From positions 45,711 through 109,710 of the forward strand of contig JAXGGA010003053.1 of the NCBI GenBank assembly GCA_038373865.1: a stretch of 64,000 nucleotides of DNA. Direction: 5' to 3'. Of the stretch, positions 47,565-60,300 are shown one piece after another. The stretch's first letter is position 1. Each line of letters opens with the position of its first letter. The translations under genes and the position numbers were made by a program. Under the pieces are notes generated by a model. That model was not told the origin of the DNA and searched no databases. It saw only the letters and a program-made list of their open reading frames with translations. This DNA is from Uloborus plumipes. Lineage: Eukaryota > Arthropoda > Arachnida > Araneae > Uloboridae.

Positions 47565-47635
47565 TGTGGGTGCATTTGCTACAGTTCTGCCTCAGCCCTG
47601 GCTTAAGGGCAGTAACTCATTGCACGCAATTATAT

Positions 47636-48696
47636 TTCAATAAAAAAAATGTAACAAAACAGATACACAGTAGCAGAGTGTATACGGAAGAGCAACAGTA
47701 TTTTACAACTGTCACATTATTTAGGTAAAAATCTAACTTAATTGTTGGAAAATTCGATAGACAACACTGATAGACAAGAATCTAGAACAGCATTGATATT
47801 ACTCCCAATCCTTTATGAATTCGTTAGAAAATCTTCACACATTTTCGGAATTTTTTGTGAAAATGAAACGAACTATCTTACAGAAAGCAAGAAAAATTAA
47901 AAAAAAAAAAATATCAATGCATGCTAACACCGTTCTCAATAAATAAATAAATACGATAATAATTAACTAATTAAGAAATTTTTTTTTTCAAAAAATGAAA
48001 ATTAATTTTCCTTTGCGATTTTTCATTCTGAAAGTTCATCAGTTACGTTACATGTAAAATTAAAAATCCAGGTATACCCATCCCCCTAAGAGGAGTGAAG
48101 CACCCTCATGCCATATAGACCCCTCCCCCTCCCGCCCCCACAAGAATGAGAGTTCCGACAAAAATGCCTTTAAAAAAAGCCCCCTAAAATTTTGATTGGT
48201 GCATTCTGCTTCATGACCCCAATCTCTTAGGCACTCTTGAGAAGAATTTTTATAAAATTACTAGAATCGCCGTCAGTCTACACGTTGTCGCCTAAAAATT
48301 TTGCTTTAAGTTAGTATTTATTTTTTCTGTTATATTTTTCTACCTCAAAAGATGGCGCTGCTTGTCTATGTAGCTTCTGGGAAAACGGAATTGTTTTTCT
48401 TTGGTTCTCATTTCTCCACAAATGTTTCTCTAATTTGTTTCTTTTTTTCAACGCTTTGTTTATTGTAATAATATCAAGAAAATAATATGTTCTGCCAAAA
48501 TAAATTTTTGAAAGTTACAATACGAGTCAGCATGTTATTTAAAAAACTAAAAGTACATATTTGATTCATTAAAAAGGAAATACTTGGCATGACGAAGCAT
48601 TTTATGCACATAAAGTACAAAAAGTGTGATAGCAAACTATCCACTTAAGAAAACTAGCTGGTTCGCTATTTTTTGTCTTCAATTTATTAGTGATCA
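47636..48696. other. Unrecognised AT-rich DNA
   Basis: No gene or transposon termini recognised. A C-rich patch lies near 48080-48140. Confidence 0.5.
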
Positions 48697-48704
48697 CTTT
48701 CTTC

Positions 48705-49254
48705 CAGGGGTGCTCACATGGGGGGGGGGGGGGAGTTATGGCGCAAGTTGCGCCTGCGACATCAAAATTTTTGAGGGGTGATTTTTTAAAACTAATTTAT
48801 TTATTTATTTATTTATTTGAATTATTTATTAATTTATTTTTTTAATTTAAATTTACTGATTTTTTAATAAAAATTATCCATTAATTTATTTTTTAATTTC
48901 AATTATTTCTTTTATTACTTTATTATTATTTATTATTTATTTATTTATTTTTTCCGTGTGTGTGTGCTTGGAATGTGTGGAAGAGCAAAAAAGTGGTTCT
49001 ATTCTGCGCATAATTAGTACTTCTAAAAAGAAATAATAACAAAAAAATAATAGAAATAATTTTAAAAAATAAATAAATCATTTTTAAAAAAATAAACAAA
49101 TCATTAAAAAAATAAAAAATATTTAAAAAATAATATTTAAAAAAATAAAAAAGAGGGGTAAAAATAAAAAATAAAAAGCAACAGAGGGTTGTGAAAAATT
49201 TTGGGGGGGGGGGGGAATTTGCGCCATTGAGCTTGGGGGGGGGAGGCACCTCTG
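48705..49254. mobile_element. hAT-like miniature element, family X copy 1
   Basis: The ends CAGGGGTGCTCA and, reversed, CAGAGGTGCCTC are inverted repeats. The flanks CTTTCTTC and CTCTCCTC (48697-48704, 49255-49262) match at 6 of 8 bases. G runs sit inside both termini. The interior holds TTTA repeats (from about 48796). Shared blocks such as TTGCGCC, ATCAAAATTTT and TTGTGAA show it is the same family as 62392-62842 in inverted orientation. It has no coding capacity. Confidence 0.7.
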
Positions 49255-49262
49255 CTCTCCTC

Positions 49263-51522
49263 TGTTCTTTTTTTTTTAAACACTTCTACGAAATTTCATC
49301 ATAAATTTAGAGGGGGGAAAAGTTACTCTTTTTTTTGCGATTGTAAACTTGGAGCTTAATTCCCCATTGTGTGACCTGTGATGTAACAGTAAAGAATGAA
49401 GAAGAGGATAATTGTACTGAATTTTGCATCTAGATAAAAATTAGGTGAAATTTTCGAGGGAAATACTTCCAATTAAAGCGCTCATATACAATGGAATAAT
49501 AATTTCGGTTCCTATCACAACTCGTAACAAAGAAGTTTTAGTAACTTGATTTGTTTTTCGCGAAAATCAAAAAATTTTCTGTATTATATTTAGATGCTTA
49601 CATTTTAGTTAAAAGCTGTGTTTACCTTTAAAAATATATCAGGTTGAGTTCTATAGCTCTTTTGAAATTCGTAAAATTAAAATTGTTGAAAAAGAAAGAA
49701 AGAATAGCAAACTTCAATTCAAATTTCAAGAAAATTGAGAAACAACTGAAGACAGTCTGTGTGGAGCAATACAAACATTAAGTAAAACCGCGTTTAGAGT
49801 TTAAATTAAAAATGTATTCAAGAATAAAAGTATGAAGGGAAAAAAAGAAAAAGAAAACTTCAAAATCAGCAATTTTACAATAATAAACTGTAAAATTGCT
49901 AATTTTACAGTTTATTACTGTGCACTTTTGTTTTAAACTGGAACCTCTGCTGCTGTAAAAACAACTATTTTTTGCAGTGTAAGTCAAAGGAATTAATATT
50001 AAATTTTGGTTGGAAGATTTCTTTATCAAACCTGCTTTATATACTGGCAAGGTGTTAACATTTGAAATTAATACATAATAAGGACATTCCCATTTCCATC
50101 CAAAGCTCAAAAAAGACCAACAGCATCCCAACTTTCCTCAGTCATAATCCACATTTTCTCAACAATGTCGAGAAATTATTTGGTAATAGGAAAAAGAATC
50201 GCTCTTTTATGCAACTAACAGTTAAAAAAAAATCTAATATATACCTTTAAACATTTTTATTTACTGTCTGTCTAAAGGGATATGTATCTCCTTCAGGTAA
50301 AATAACTTTGCATTTGAAAAGCGATTGCCATTCCTACGTGGTTCATGTCAGGCCAAATTGTTCTCAAAGACTTATGAATGCTTAAACGGTTGACAATTGC
50401 TTTCTTCCGCGTCTTAGAATAAGCTGATTTTCTTAACTATATGCAACATCGGAGAATGCTGTATTACAATCAGGACTTAAAACTAGTTATAAATACTGCA
50501 TTAAAATAATACTGCATTATGGAATATGAAAGATTTATGACTACTACTCGCCAAAGAATCGTGAAATACTTCTAAGCTCCTTTTGCATTGCTTATGTATC
50601 ACGATATTAGCATGATGTCTTGGGTTTTTCTCTAATAAAAGAACTAAATATTAAATAAGTCACCACGTCTATGTAAAATAGTGTGTATATAAGGGCGGAG
50701 GACTATAATATGGAATAATACTCATATTTCTGTGAATAACTTTGACTTTTTGATAAAAATTATTAAATCACCATTGAACAATTGAACGTACTATAAGACT
50801 CTAACTAACTGTCAGTTGTAAAAAAAAAGTGAAAAAAATTATTTAAATTAAAGTTTCAAATGGAGAACACTATGGAATCATCGGGTAATATGTAATCAGT
50901 CACATAAAATTTGAAAATTTTCGGATATTTGGTTTCTTTCGTTGTTTTGATGCTTTCGGCTCATTTTGTTTGTTCTTTTCTGCTTACTGATTATTTAATC
51001 TTTTACATGTGTTGAGTATACTGCTATAAGTAAAAGATACAGTTTTATTGATTCTATTTGACTTTTTTTTTAAGGCAGTGATGTATGATGGGTAGGACAA
51101 AATTTATTAACTTGGACTTACCATATAGGCAACTATGTTAGTACTCTTGAAAGATCAGGATTACGTCGGAGGTTAAGGACGACATAGTGTATTCCATTAT
51201 TACCGGCACGCCATCTTGGAAAATAAATCTCTTAAGAAACTGATAGACAAAATATTTTCGGTTAACAAATACCCATAGTACAAAAAACTGCAATTCATTT
51301 CATGTATATTTTAATTAATATGAATGCTCAAATCTCATAATTACTAGTAAATAAAATTGCTTAAAATCTTGCCACCAGAGGCTCTTGAAATCACGAAAAC
51401 GCTCTTTGCTCCTTAGCGAGTGGTACGACGACAACAAGCGAACTATCATTGCACTGAATCATGCAAGTCCTTTTTGTAGTTCATTATTTTCCCCATGTAA
51501 TAGCAGCTCTAAGCCGAGGCAA
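49263..51522. other. Mostly unrecognised AT-rich DNA
   Basis: No gene recognised. It contains the 17-bp hairpin at 49881-49917, listed separately, and a TATA-like TATATAAGGGCGG near 50693 with no identifiable transcript. Confidence 0.5.
49881..49917. repeat. Perfect 17-bp hairpin
   Basis: TAATAAACTGTAAAATT and its exact complement flank a 3-base loop GCT. A further partial copy of the motif (GCAATTTTACAATAA) lies just upstream at 49869-49883. This may be the core of an old foldback element; no termini were defined. Confidence 0.65.
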
Positions 51523-51530
51523 AACCTCGG

Positions 51531-52208
51531 CAAGGGCGTAGCCAGGACTCACGTTAGGGGGGTGCAAGCAGTGGCACCCCAATAGGAGGTCACTGTGACC
51601 TCCCAAAAAGTTCTTATCCGATACAAATTGGCTGATGAAAATTGAAAACAGTGAGACAGTATTGCAAGGCTGAACTTCTTTATTTTATTTATGTTTTTTC
51701 TTTAATTAATTAATTTATTTATTTCTGTGATGCGTGATGTCTCTTTTGGTAGACATAGATAAGTATGCATTCTTGTATTTATTTATTTATTTTTTAATCA
51801 TTCAGTAAAGTTCTGAGTTTCATTCGGTAAATTAAAAATTTTCTCCTCAAAAACAGGCAAGCTTACCATCATTTTCTGAAAAGTAATCAATACTAGATAT
51901 AATAACGCAGTTTATATAAAGTTCCCAAGAATTAGCATAAAAGTCAAATTTTTTAATAAAAACAGAAAGAAAAAAGCAAGAAAGAAAGAGAAAAAAGTGC
52001 TTGAAATTCTATTTGCACAAATAAAGGAAGAAATTATGAACTCAAAGAAACTGTACTTTATTCAGTCATGCGCACCTTAAACCAATGGATGGTATAATGG
52101 ATGGTTTGTCAAAACAATAAATAAAATGGGAGGTCACAGTGACCTCCTATTGGCTCTGATCTAGGGGGTGCAGCTGCACCTCCCTGTACCCCCCTAGCTA
52201 CGCCCTTG
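51531..52208. mobile_element. hAT-like non-autonomous element
   Basis: The ends CAAGGGCGTAGCCAGG and, reversed, CAAGGGCGTAGCTAGG are inverted repeats with one mismatch. The flanks AACCTCGG (51523-51530) and AACCTCGC (52209-52216) match at 7 of 8. The palindromic motif AGGTCACTGTGACCTCC occurs near both ends (51586 and 52131). The interior is AT-rich with TTTA repeats. The termini resemble those of hAT element 1 at 22357-27744. Confidence 0.85.
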
Positions 52209-52216
52209 AACCTCGC

Positions 52217-54379
52217 TATTTCAGAATCCCCCCCCCCTCATCCATATAAGTTGAACTGTTAAATCCAGCATCATTTTTCAAATAAAAAATAGTGCAGTAT
52301 TTGTACCAGGCAAGGAGAGAACAATCCCCCCTTCCCATTCAACTTTCACAAATAAATCCGTTCACATATGTGCGGGCTTGGTTTCTGCTGTAGTTTCTCA
52401 ATACAATATGCATTGAGCAAAAAGTTCAGCCCTTATTATTTTAGAAAGACTCCATTTACTAGTTGGTTTCCTTTTTGGAATTTCATGCAAAGGGATTATT
52501 GCTACCGATTCAATGAAGAAAATGTTTTAAAACCTTATTTAAGAAGTGAAAAAAGAGGACATACATCATTAAGGGTGTGTTTATTCACTCATCAGTCTTC
52601 CTTATAAAGCTGAAATGTGAAGTTAAGAAAAAAATATCTTTAGTGAATATATATCAGAAATATTTTAAAGTTCTTTTTTATAAGATAATTTTGACATAAC
52701 GAGAATACATTTTAGTACGTATTATCTCTAGAAAAATTTATTTCAAAATTACGTCAGAAAAATTATTAATTAACACACGAAAGGTGCGGGTTTTTTTTTT
52801 TTCATTATTATTTTTTAAAAAGATTTCTTGCGATAGCATTTGAGAGTTCTGTCAATTAAATCCAGTCTTCCATTCCTTATCGTAAATAATGAGATTTGAT
52901 TTAAGCTCAACTGATTTAAACTACTCAAATTCTGTTTCACACCACATAAATTATGATAAACTCGACAGAGCTTGAACCTCTCATCTCGTTTTTCAGATTA
53001 ATGCAGCTATAAGTATTCCTAAGATAGGAGGATTAAAAACATTTGCAAGTTAAAAAGCGGATTCCAAGAACGATACAATCTGTCAAGAACTTATTACTTA
53101 AACCTTGAAAGAATCATCATGGTTTGTTAAGTTTCATTTGCATGCAGTCGGTGAGATTGTGACTGGAGCAGTTTCTTTTTTCTTGTCGGCGGTTGATACC
53201 TTTGTAGATATTTATGTCCCTTCATTGCTTTGGTTAATGCATATTAATTATCAGCTTCCAGTCATAAGGAACTTCCAAAATACCTTTTCCACGATGGTTT
53301 GGTGAGATTAGAATTTAAATTCGTTTGAAAAGAGATATTTTATTCAGTAATCCCATTAGATGTTTCGAACAATCATGGAAGGAGATACTTGTTAGTGTTT
53401 ATAAGGTCTCGCACTTCATTCTATTGAAAAAAAAAAATTCTTTAGATAAAAATACAAGATTTTTTTTTTTTAATATTTTGGTCTTGATTTAAAAAGTTTT
53501 TTTTTTTTATTTCACAACGTTAATACACTTCTATTTGTGTAATTTTCACAGATCTGAGAAGATTTTGAAGATTTTCATCTTCGCACTAGGCATCATTATG
53601 CCAGAATTTTACTTCCAAACTTCAAACAGTTTGGATCCGAGGATTTCGTCACAACAGTTCTTGTATAGATATGAACTGATTCATAAAAATCCGCATTATG
53701 ATTTAAAACTAAAGATTCTGACGGGTACACTCTCAAAAAACGGTTCGCGGCATCCCCGGGAGTGTTTTTTCTCTTCACAGACATATTTTCAATTTTCGAT
53801 GATAACGCCACTTACGTGCCTTTACCTCATATTGTACTGATGGGGCACAAATGATAAGGATGGAAATAAAAAAGAATTTTGTGTAAATCTTACACATGTT
53901 TGTAATTATTGTTTCACACCATTGTAAGACTTTATAAACTCCCTTTTTTGTAGTTATATTCATGATCTATGATACTGAACTAATATTTTACGTTTGCTGT
54001 GAATAAATGCATTTTGTTCCGTGTCTAATGTGTTGAAAGTTAAAACTAAGCGGTTTCAGTATAAAAAAATAAATGAAAAGAAAACTTCATCTCAGCGAAA
54101 TTCAATTAAATAAAAATGTACGCACTAAAACTTAAAACTATTTGAAACTAAATATATTTTTGAAATTTTTATTGAAAGACAGTTCTGTTAGTATAATCAG
54201 TTATTAAGAAATTGTTTTTACTCAAATTTCACTAAAATAGTTATGCAAACGTAATGGCTCATATTCGGAATCGAATATTTAGAAATGTCAAACGTAAAAA
54301 CCAATGAAAAAACACCAATGTAACAACATGTAAATACTCTCAACTGAAGGCAAGTTTGGAGACTCGAATAAACGGAACG
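52217..54379. other. Unrecognised AT-rich DNA
   Basis: No recognisable gene or element. The frames at 52368-52607 and 53535-53840 show no known motif and are not supported. Confidence 0.5.
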
Positions 54380-54387
54380 AAATAAAT

Positions 54388-54716
54388 CAAGGGTCCGAAA
54401 ACCTTTTTAATTTGAGGGATACATTTGGATCTCTAGTATCCAAGCACCTAGACCCAACTTATATTTCATTTATTTCTATTTTTAATTTTATTGTGCGAAT
54501 TGTTGCTGTACATTTCTCTTATCATTAATTACAGCTAAATTGTTTAACTACATTACGTATGGTACATATTGTGTTTCTTCATTTGGCTGCATGACTTAAT
54601 TTCATTGAAAATTTCAAAGTGTAATTAAAACAAATTATGTCGAGCTATGTAACAGACATGTACGGTTGACATACCACACTACAGTTGGTTTGCTGGCCGT
54701 AGTTTAAGGAGTCATG
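54388..54716. mobile_element. Degenerate hAT-like miniature element
   Basis: The left end CAAGGGTCCGAAAACCTTTT and the reversed right end CATGACTCCTTAAACTACGG both resemble the common hAT terminus of the CAGGGGTCCCCAAAC type. The flanks AAATAAAT (54380-54387) and AAATAAAC (54717-54724) match at 7 of 8. It is old and has no coding capacity. Confidence 0.65.
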
Positions 54717-54840
54717 AAATAAACCGTTGACTAAGCTGTTGAGTAAACGGGGTTTATTGCGGTTAAGTATTCGTACGTCATTTTGTTGTGTGAATTGTGT
54801 ATGTCTGTATTTCAATACAAAAAGTTTATTAAATACATTA

Positions 54841-55186
54841 GAAGTGAAAATTTCTCGCTGCGAAGACTGGTTTCCAGCAGGGAAAAAAATTATAGTTGAA
54901 AATATCGTGCAAGAAAGAAAAACAGTCGCAGGTTCAAAAGAAAAAGGAGAGCATTCCGCAAAAAATATAAATAAATTAAAACAAGAAAATAACTAAATAA
55001 ATAAAAAATTAAAATCATTTAATTAAATACATCGCATGAGAAATATTTCTTGCTGCGAAGACTATTTCCCAGCTGGGTAAGAAAAGTTTATTTATAGTTA
55101 AAAGTATTGTGAAAGGAAGAAGTCACAGGTTCAAATGAAAATAGAGAGTATTCAGCGAAAAAAAAGTAAATAAATAAATAAACTAA
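54841..55186 (+). repeat. Diverged direct duplication, ~195-bp offset
   Basis: GAAAATTTCTCGCTGCGAAG at about 54845 recurs as GAAATATTTCTTGCTGCGAA at about 55040. Further matches follow (TTCCAGCAGGG/TTCCCAGCTGGG, GTCGCAGGTTCAAA/GTCACAGGTTCAAA, ATTCCGC/ATTCAGCG), and both end in AAATAAATAAA-rich sequence. This is an old two-copy tandem duplication, class unknown. Confidence 0.65.
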
Positions 55187-56100
55187 AAGGACATAAGCAT
55201 AAATTGATTCTGTTTCAAAATAGTCTGGGACATTAATAAATACTTTTGTCCATGAAAAGTAAAGCAAAATCGTTTGACATTTTATCGCACAAATTTGCCG
55301 ATTACAGCAGGTACAAGTTTCGAGGCTACAAGTAACCCATTTTTCAGTCAATCCAAGTGAGCTTTAGGTGAAAAGCCATTGAAGAAAAACTCTAATGTCT
55401 CTTTCCTCGGATAAATTTTCATCCTGAAGCTCACTCTTCGTTGCACTGAAAAGGGGTTTTTAACCCCGAATCTTGTGTCTGCTGTAATCTGCAAATTCGT
55501 GAGATGAAACGTTGAAAAATCTTATTTTACTAGTCTAGAACGTGTCACTTTTGCGACTACGATATATACTTCAGATTAAAAGCCCTCTCTTGCCGAAAAT
55601 CATTAATAAATAGCTCTCATATTTGTTCTCTCGCCGTCGAAATATCCCCTTTGCATGTGTCGTATGAGAGACGTTAAACTGGATGACGCGCTCGATGGCC
55701 ACTAAAAATCCCACTTGATCCCGGGGCCATTCACCGATGACTGCAATCTAGTCCGGCCATAAACTTCTTTCGCCACATCCCCGAAGGGCGCGGAGGATCG
55801 GATGGCCACTTTGGAGGATGTTTCACGTAACTGTGTCCGTCGTAAAGAGTTTATGACTGTCTTTCGTATCCCAGGCCGTGGCGTTTTTGCACTTAAAAAG
55901 TGTCTCATCTGCGACGTCGTGTTTTAGTGTGGTTTTTAAAGACTGCCCACTTTGTTGTGGTAGTGCTTTTAAGTTGCTCATCATTTCCTTGTCTATTGTG
56001 AAAACGTTTGTAATATTTATAATTTAAACTAGAACAGCTGCAAGTAGTATCAAGCAGGATACTTAAATATCTTCCCTGTTATCTTAACTTTTGTTAACAC
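55187..56100. other. Non-coding stretch with a CpG-richer block
   Basis: About 55620-55930 is GC- and CpG-richer than its surroundings. It has no recognisable protein or RNA, and may be a conserved non-coding or regulatory element. Confidence 0.35.
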
Positions 56101-57325
56101 TGCATGAATGTTGTTATTTAATGAATATTATTTTCATTTACTGCTTAAAAATGGCACACACGTTAATATTTCATTCATATTATTTTCACTCACTTCATAA
56201 AAATAATGCATTCACAACAATATTTCATCGTTATTTTATTTCCTTAAAAAATTAATACACGCATGTAGTGTTTTTGTTCGCTTTTTATAAGAAATGATTA
56301 CGAATAATTTATTTACATAGCTTTCACCTACATTTGAAAAAAAAATGCAGAGGTTAATAATTCATGTTATTTTTATTTTCTGTAAAAAATAATGCTCTCG
56401 CATTAATATTAAGTTTATACTATTTTCATTGAAGTAAAAAAAATCAATGCGTACATAATACTCTTATTGTTTTGATTTATTTATTTATTTATTTTTAATA
56501 ATGCACACATAAAATACTTTATATCATTTTACTTGCTATTTTGAAAGAAATGCACACACATTAAGTATTTATTCACATACTTTTCTCTAACATTTGAAAA
56601 CCTTTGCACACACACAAATATTTACTTTTTTGATTTATGTTTAATTCTTAAAAATATGTTTACTATATTAATTATTTATTCAAGTTCTTTTCGTTTGGTT
56701 TTCCCCGATTATGGAAACATTTGAAACGCTGAAAATGTACAGGATTTTTTTCCGTATTAAAAATACTTAATTATATTAAAATTGTTATAAAAATACTCGA
56801 AAAACATTAGCTGAAGTGAATCGAAAACCAAAATTATACCGTAATCTATTCAAAAATGAAAAATGCTGATTTCTGTCTGAGTGTTACCCAGACTGTAATC
56901 AGCATTTTTGCTTTTTTTAAATGAAACTGCATTATAATTAATTTTTTAACCCTGAGGTAAAGTATCAAAACTGGGAAATATTTAATTTTTGGTATTTTGG
57001 TTCAAGCTGAATTTCTGAGCTAAACTGCTTACTCATTGAGTTTGTTGATTATGTCGAGAAAAATATGATATTTACAGTTTATTGAGCTGATGAATCTGCT
57101 TTAATATTTTATTGATATTATTTTATTTATTTTTTTGTCAAAAATAAACTTATAAATTTTCTTGCGTAAATTGTTTATTGCCATTCAAAAATAATTCACA
57201 CACTGTAATGTAAAATATACTTTATTTCCTTAAAAACAATGCACTAGTAGGAGTAATCTTTCATTAATTATAAAACCATTTACTTTTTAAAATAATTCAC
57301 ACACACTAATACTTCATGCTTTCTT
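56100..57325 (+). repeat. Degenerate tandem repeat, about 45-60 bp period
   Basis: The module (A-run)-AATGCACACAC-TTAATATTT-CAT-(T-rich) recurs many times, for example near 56148, 56205, 56384, 56437, 56496, 56552 and 57187-57310, with strong divergence and some interruptions. It has no coding potential. Period is estimated by eye. Confidence 0.5.
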
Positions 57326-60300
57326 TTAGATCAGCTATATCAAATGATATCTTAAGAGCTAAATGCAACCATCAAAACAATAGAATTTTCCGTCAAATCT
57401 CCCATCATTATTACATTGTCAGGAACTCTGTTTTCAAAGTGTCTTGTTGTCATTAAGATTAGTGTGAAATCTTTACCAATACGTTCAAAATGAACACATT
57501 AAATTGTATTTTGTCCCTATTTTTCAACTCTACTGAAAAGCGTACTGAATTCCATCTACATCTTCGCTCCCTTTTCAAAAATAATTGTTATAAATAAATA
57601 AATGCGTAAATGGTGCAATAAGTTATGTTTTCCATGTAAACTTTTTTATATTTGTCTTCCTGCTATGTTTTCTTATTTTTTCGAATTACTTTTCACTTTT
57701 AAACGGCATACAGCTGTATAAAATCTGGCAAATAAATTACATTCAAAAAAGTGAAAATTCCAACAAAATATAAAAACAGATGAGAAATAAATAATGTTAA
57801 TAAAAAGGTAGTGGGTTTGAATCAGAGCTACTTCTAAAATAAAATAAAACGCTAGTATCTACTCTTTTGAAACAAAATAAGTTTCTTATGGGTGTGTTCG
57901 TAGCCCATCCCGGGGTAAAATTTAGGTATATGTTTTACCCCATTAATGGCTCTGCTTACCAATATAAAAGCCATGCTTGGATCCGCACTATTTTACCGTA
58001 ATGCTGTTTTTTAAGTATGAGTCTGACTCATAAATTTTCATTAAAAATCCTTCGATACATGTATCAGTTGGGAAAAAATCCTTTATTCAGATGTTTCCCC
58101 TCTAACGAGTTATTGGAATTAAACGGATTACATCTGGGAGACGCAATAAGAAGATTATGTTGACTGACAGCAGCCAAGCATGTCTGAAGAATGTCAGATT
58201 ATGTGATCGGTACCGGAAGTCATCTGTCAGATGATATGATCTCTGAAACACGAAATGACTTTTTTAAGAGCTGTCAAATTTAATCCCATTTTTAATCCTT
58301 CTAAAGTTTAAACGCACAGCTTTAATTGCTACAATTGATTCTCGAGTTATCCCAAAAGATTCTGATAAGACTTAAAGGATTCTAAGATTTCGTTGTCAGA
58401 GGAAGAAAATTATCATTGAGACTGCACAAGTTTCCTCTCTTGTATCTCGCTGAGAAGTTCTATTGTGATGTATGTCGTATCGTTTAAGTATGACTGGTAA
58501 CGACAGATTGTAACACTAAACCAGCAGTCGATTATGAAAATAATTTGAAAAAAAGATTCCATAATCTCGATTGCTAAATAATTCAAAGGAAAACACAGTA
58601 CTCGTGATATCCTATCACTCAATTATGCCACCAGTATTGGAAAAATGAAAATTATTTATGAAATTGGATAAATAAATAATGTGAGACTTTTGCATAGATT
58701 GACAATACTCTAAATTCTGTGATTTATTTATAAAAAATTGAACGAAAGCATATGAGTTCTTCATTTCATATCGATAAGGCGTATGGGGATTAGAGAATCG
58801 CTCTACTGTTTAGTATCGAGTTAGCAATGAAGTATATCTCGGAGAATGTACGTACAACGCACACACATAAAGAAAATTTGCAGCAAGAACACAGCTCTGA
58901 TCTGAATGATCTAAAAAAATGGACAAAATGTTTAATGAGGAGCAACGATCAGTTAGAATTCTCTAAAACGCACTGTGCACTAGGACATATGTGTGGGTGT
59001 GTGTGTGAACTAATGGAAAGCAACCAAATGCATCCCTTTCCAAGGGTAAGAACCCGTAATATACAGTCTAGGCACAACCTTCACAGCAGAAGGCTGAATA
59101 TCAGTCCTAGCGCCCTCTTACAGTCTTATATACATTTATTTTCCTAATTATATGTATTATGTATCTAGTTTCTCGCGTAGAATAAATGAAAATGTGTTTT
59201 AGACAGCTTCTTCCATGACTTAAACAAAAGGTCACACTCACAACAGATGGAAATATTACTGTGAAAGTTCGAAACGCTATATATCGACATTTGTTGTGGA
59301 GAAAGTGTCAACACCCACATAACAAGAACATCGGGGAAAAGACCTAGAATTTCATGTGAATGTTGACATTCTTCAATTATTTATCACGAAGAATAATAAT
59401 CGCTGTTCATAATGAAATTGTTTCTGAGCATTCAAAACATTGGTTCGTCTGTGGTTAGATCTGAAAGCAGTGGTTTGGAAATTCTTGTCCTAACTCAGAA
59501 TCAAAAGTTTTTTTGTTTGTGCTGGAGCGATGGAAGAGAAAGAAAGAAAGAAAGAGGAGAGAGACCTGGTGCCAGTCGTATTGGAAGCAAACGACAGTCT
59601 GTCGCGAGTGTGTTTTTAAAGGTAAACATCAAACTAAATTATCTGCATAGAAATCAGCAGCGACATGACAGCAAAAGTCTCCTTTGACAAGATGATTAAC
59701 AGCGTGGAGCCTGCAACTCACAATCGACATCCTCCATTTCAAAGACGCTCCGTTCGACATTTCCTCCAAACGGCATGGCGACACCTTTGTGTGTTGTGAC
59801 GTCGGAATTTTTAAAACGTGGCGTCCGCGTGCGATCAAGCCGAACGAAAGAAACTGACAACGCTGACAGCCGCGAAACAAATAAAAACAAATGAGCATAC
59901 CTTAAACAGCTTTTACTTGTCTATTTACTGTCAACCCTCTCTCATCATTTCTGCTCGGAAACCGAATCGCTTAGCGTCATATCAAGTCAGTTCTGCTTCG
60001 CGAGACTGTGGCAGTTGCTGCCATTCAGTGAAAGGTAATGTTTGTTGAAACATGATAACCAAGGATAGGCCGGGGGGATTTCCAGCCATTATCCTGAATG
60101 CGGCTCTTTTCTTTAGACATATATTTCCTCTTCAGACAATCGAATGTCAAAACAGATTCGAATTTGGGTCCTTATTAGCACACGGACTAGACATTTAGCG
60201 ATGACAAGATGTCTGGTTTTTGGGGCGGTATCTGATGATGTTTTATTTTTTCTAATTCCAAAATAGTTTATAGAATTAGGATTTTCGATTCAGTGGAAAT

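Larger units (their letters stand above)
46594..47625 (+). mobile_element. Retrozyme-like tandem array: ~3.8 units of 271-273 bp, each with a hammerhead ribozyme
   Basis: Units start at 46605, 46876, 47149 and 47420; the last stops about 206 bp in. Units 2-4 are nearly identical, and unit 2 has a 2-bp AT insertion. The 13-mer CACGCAATTATAT lies at 46581-46593 and 47623-47635, overlapping the array end by three bases, so the target duplication is 10-13 bp. Each unit also has a CTGGTAAGATAAA/TTTATCTACCAG hairpin and a GAGG-loop-CCTC hairpin. There is no protein frame. Known metazoan retrozymes have this size, type I hammerheads, tandem structure and short target duplications. A plain satellite array is the main alternative, but the flanking direct repeat argues for insertion. 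Confidence 0.85.

Noticed and set aside
46605..47625. CRISPR-like regular repeat
   Set aside because: The repeats are contiguous 271-bp units with no unique spacers, and the sequence is from an animal genome; the hammerhead array explains it.
59536..60060. Possible 5' exon with splice-donor-like AAAGGTAA motifs in a GC-richer block
   Set aside because: No coding similarity, no matching acceptor and no way to test expression from sequence alone.
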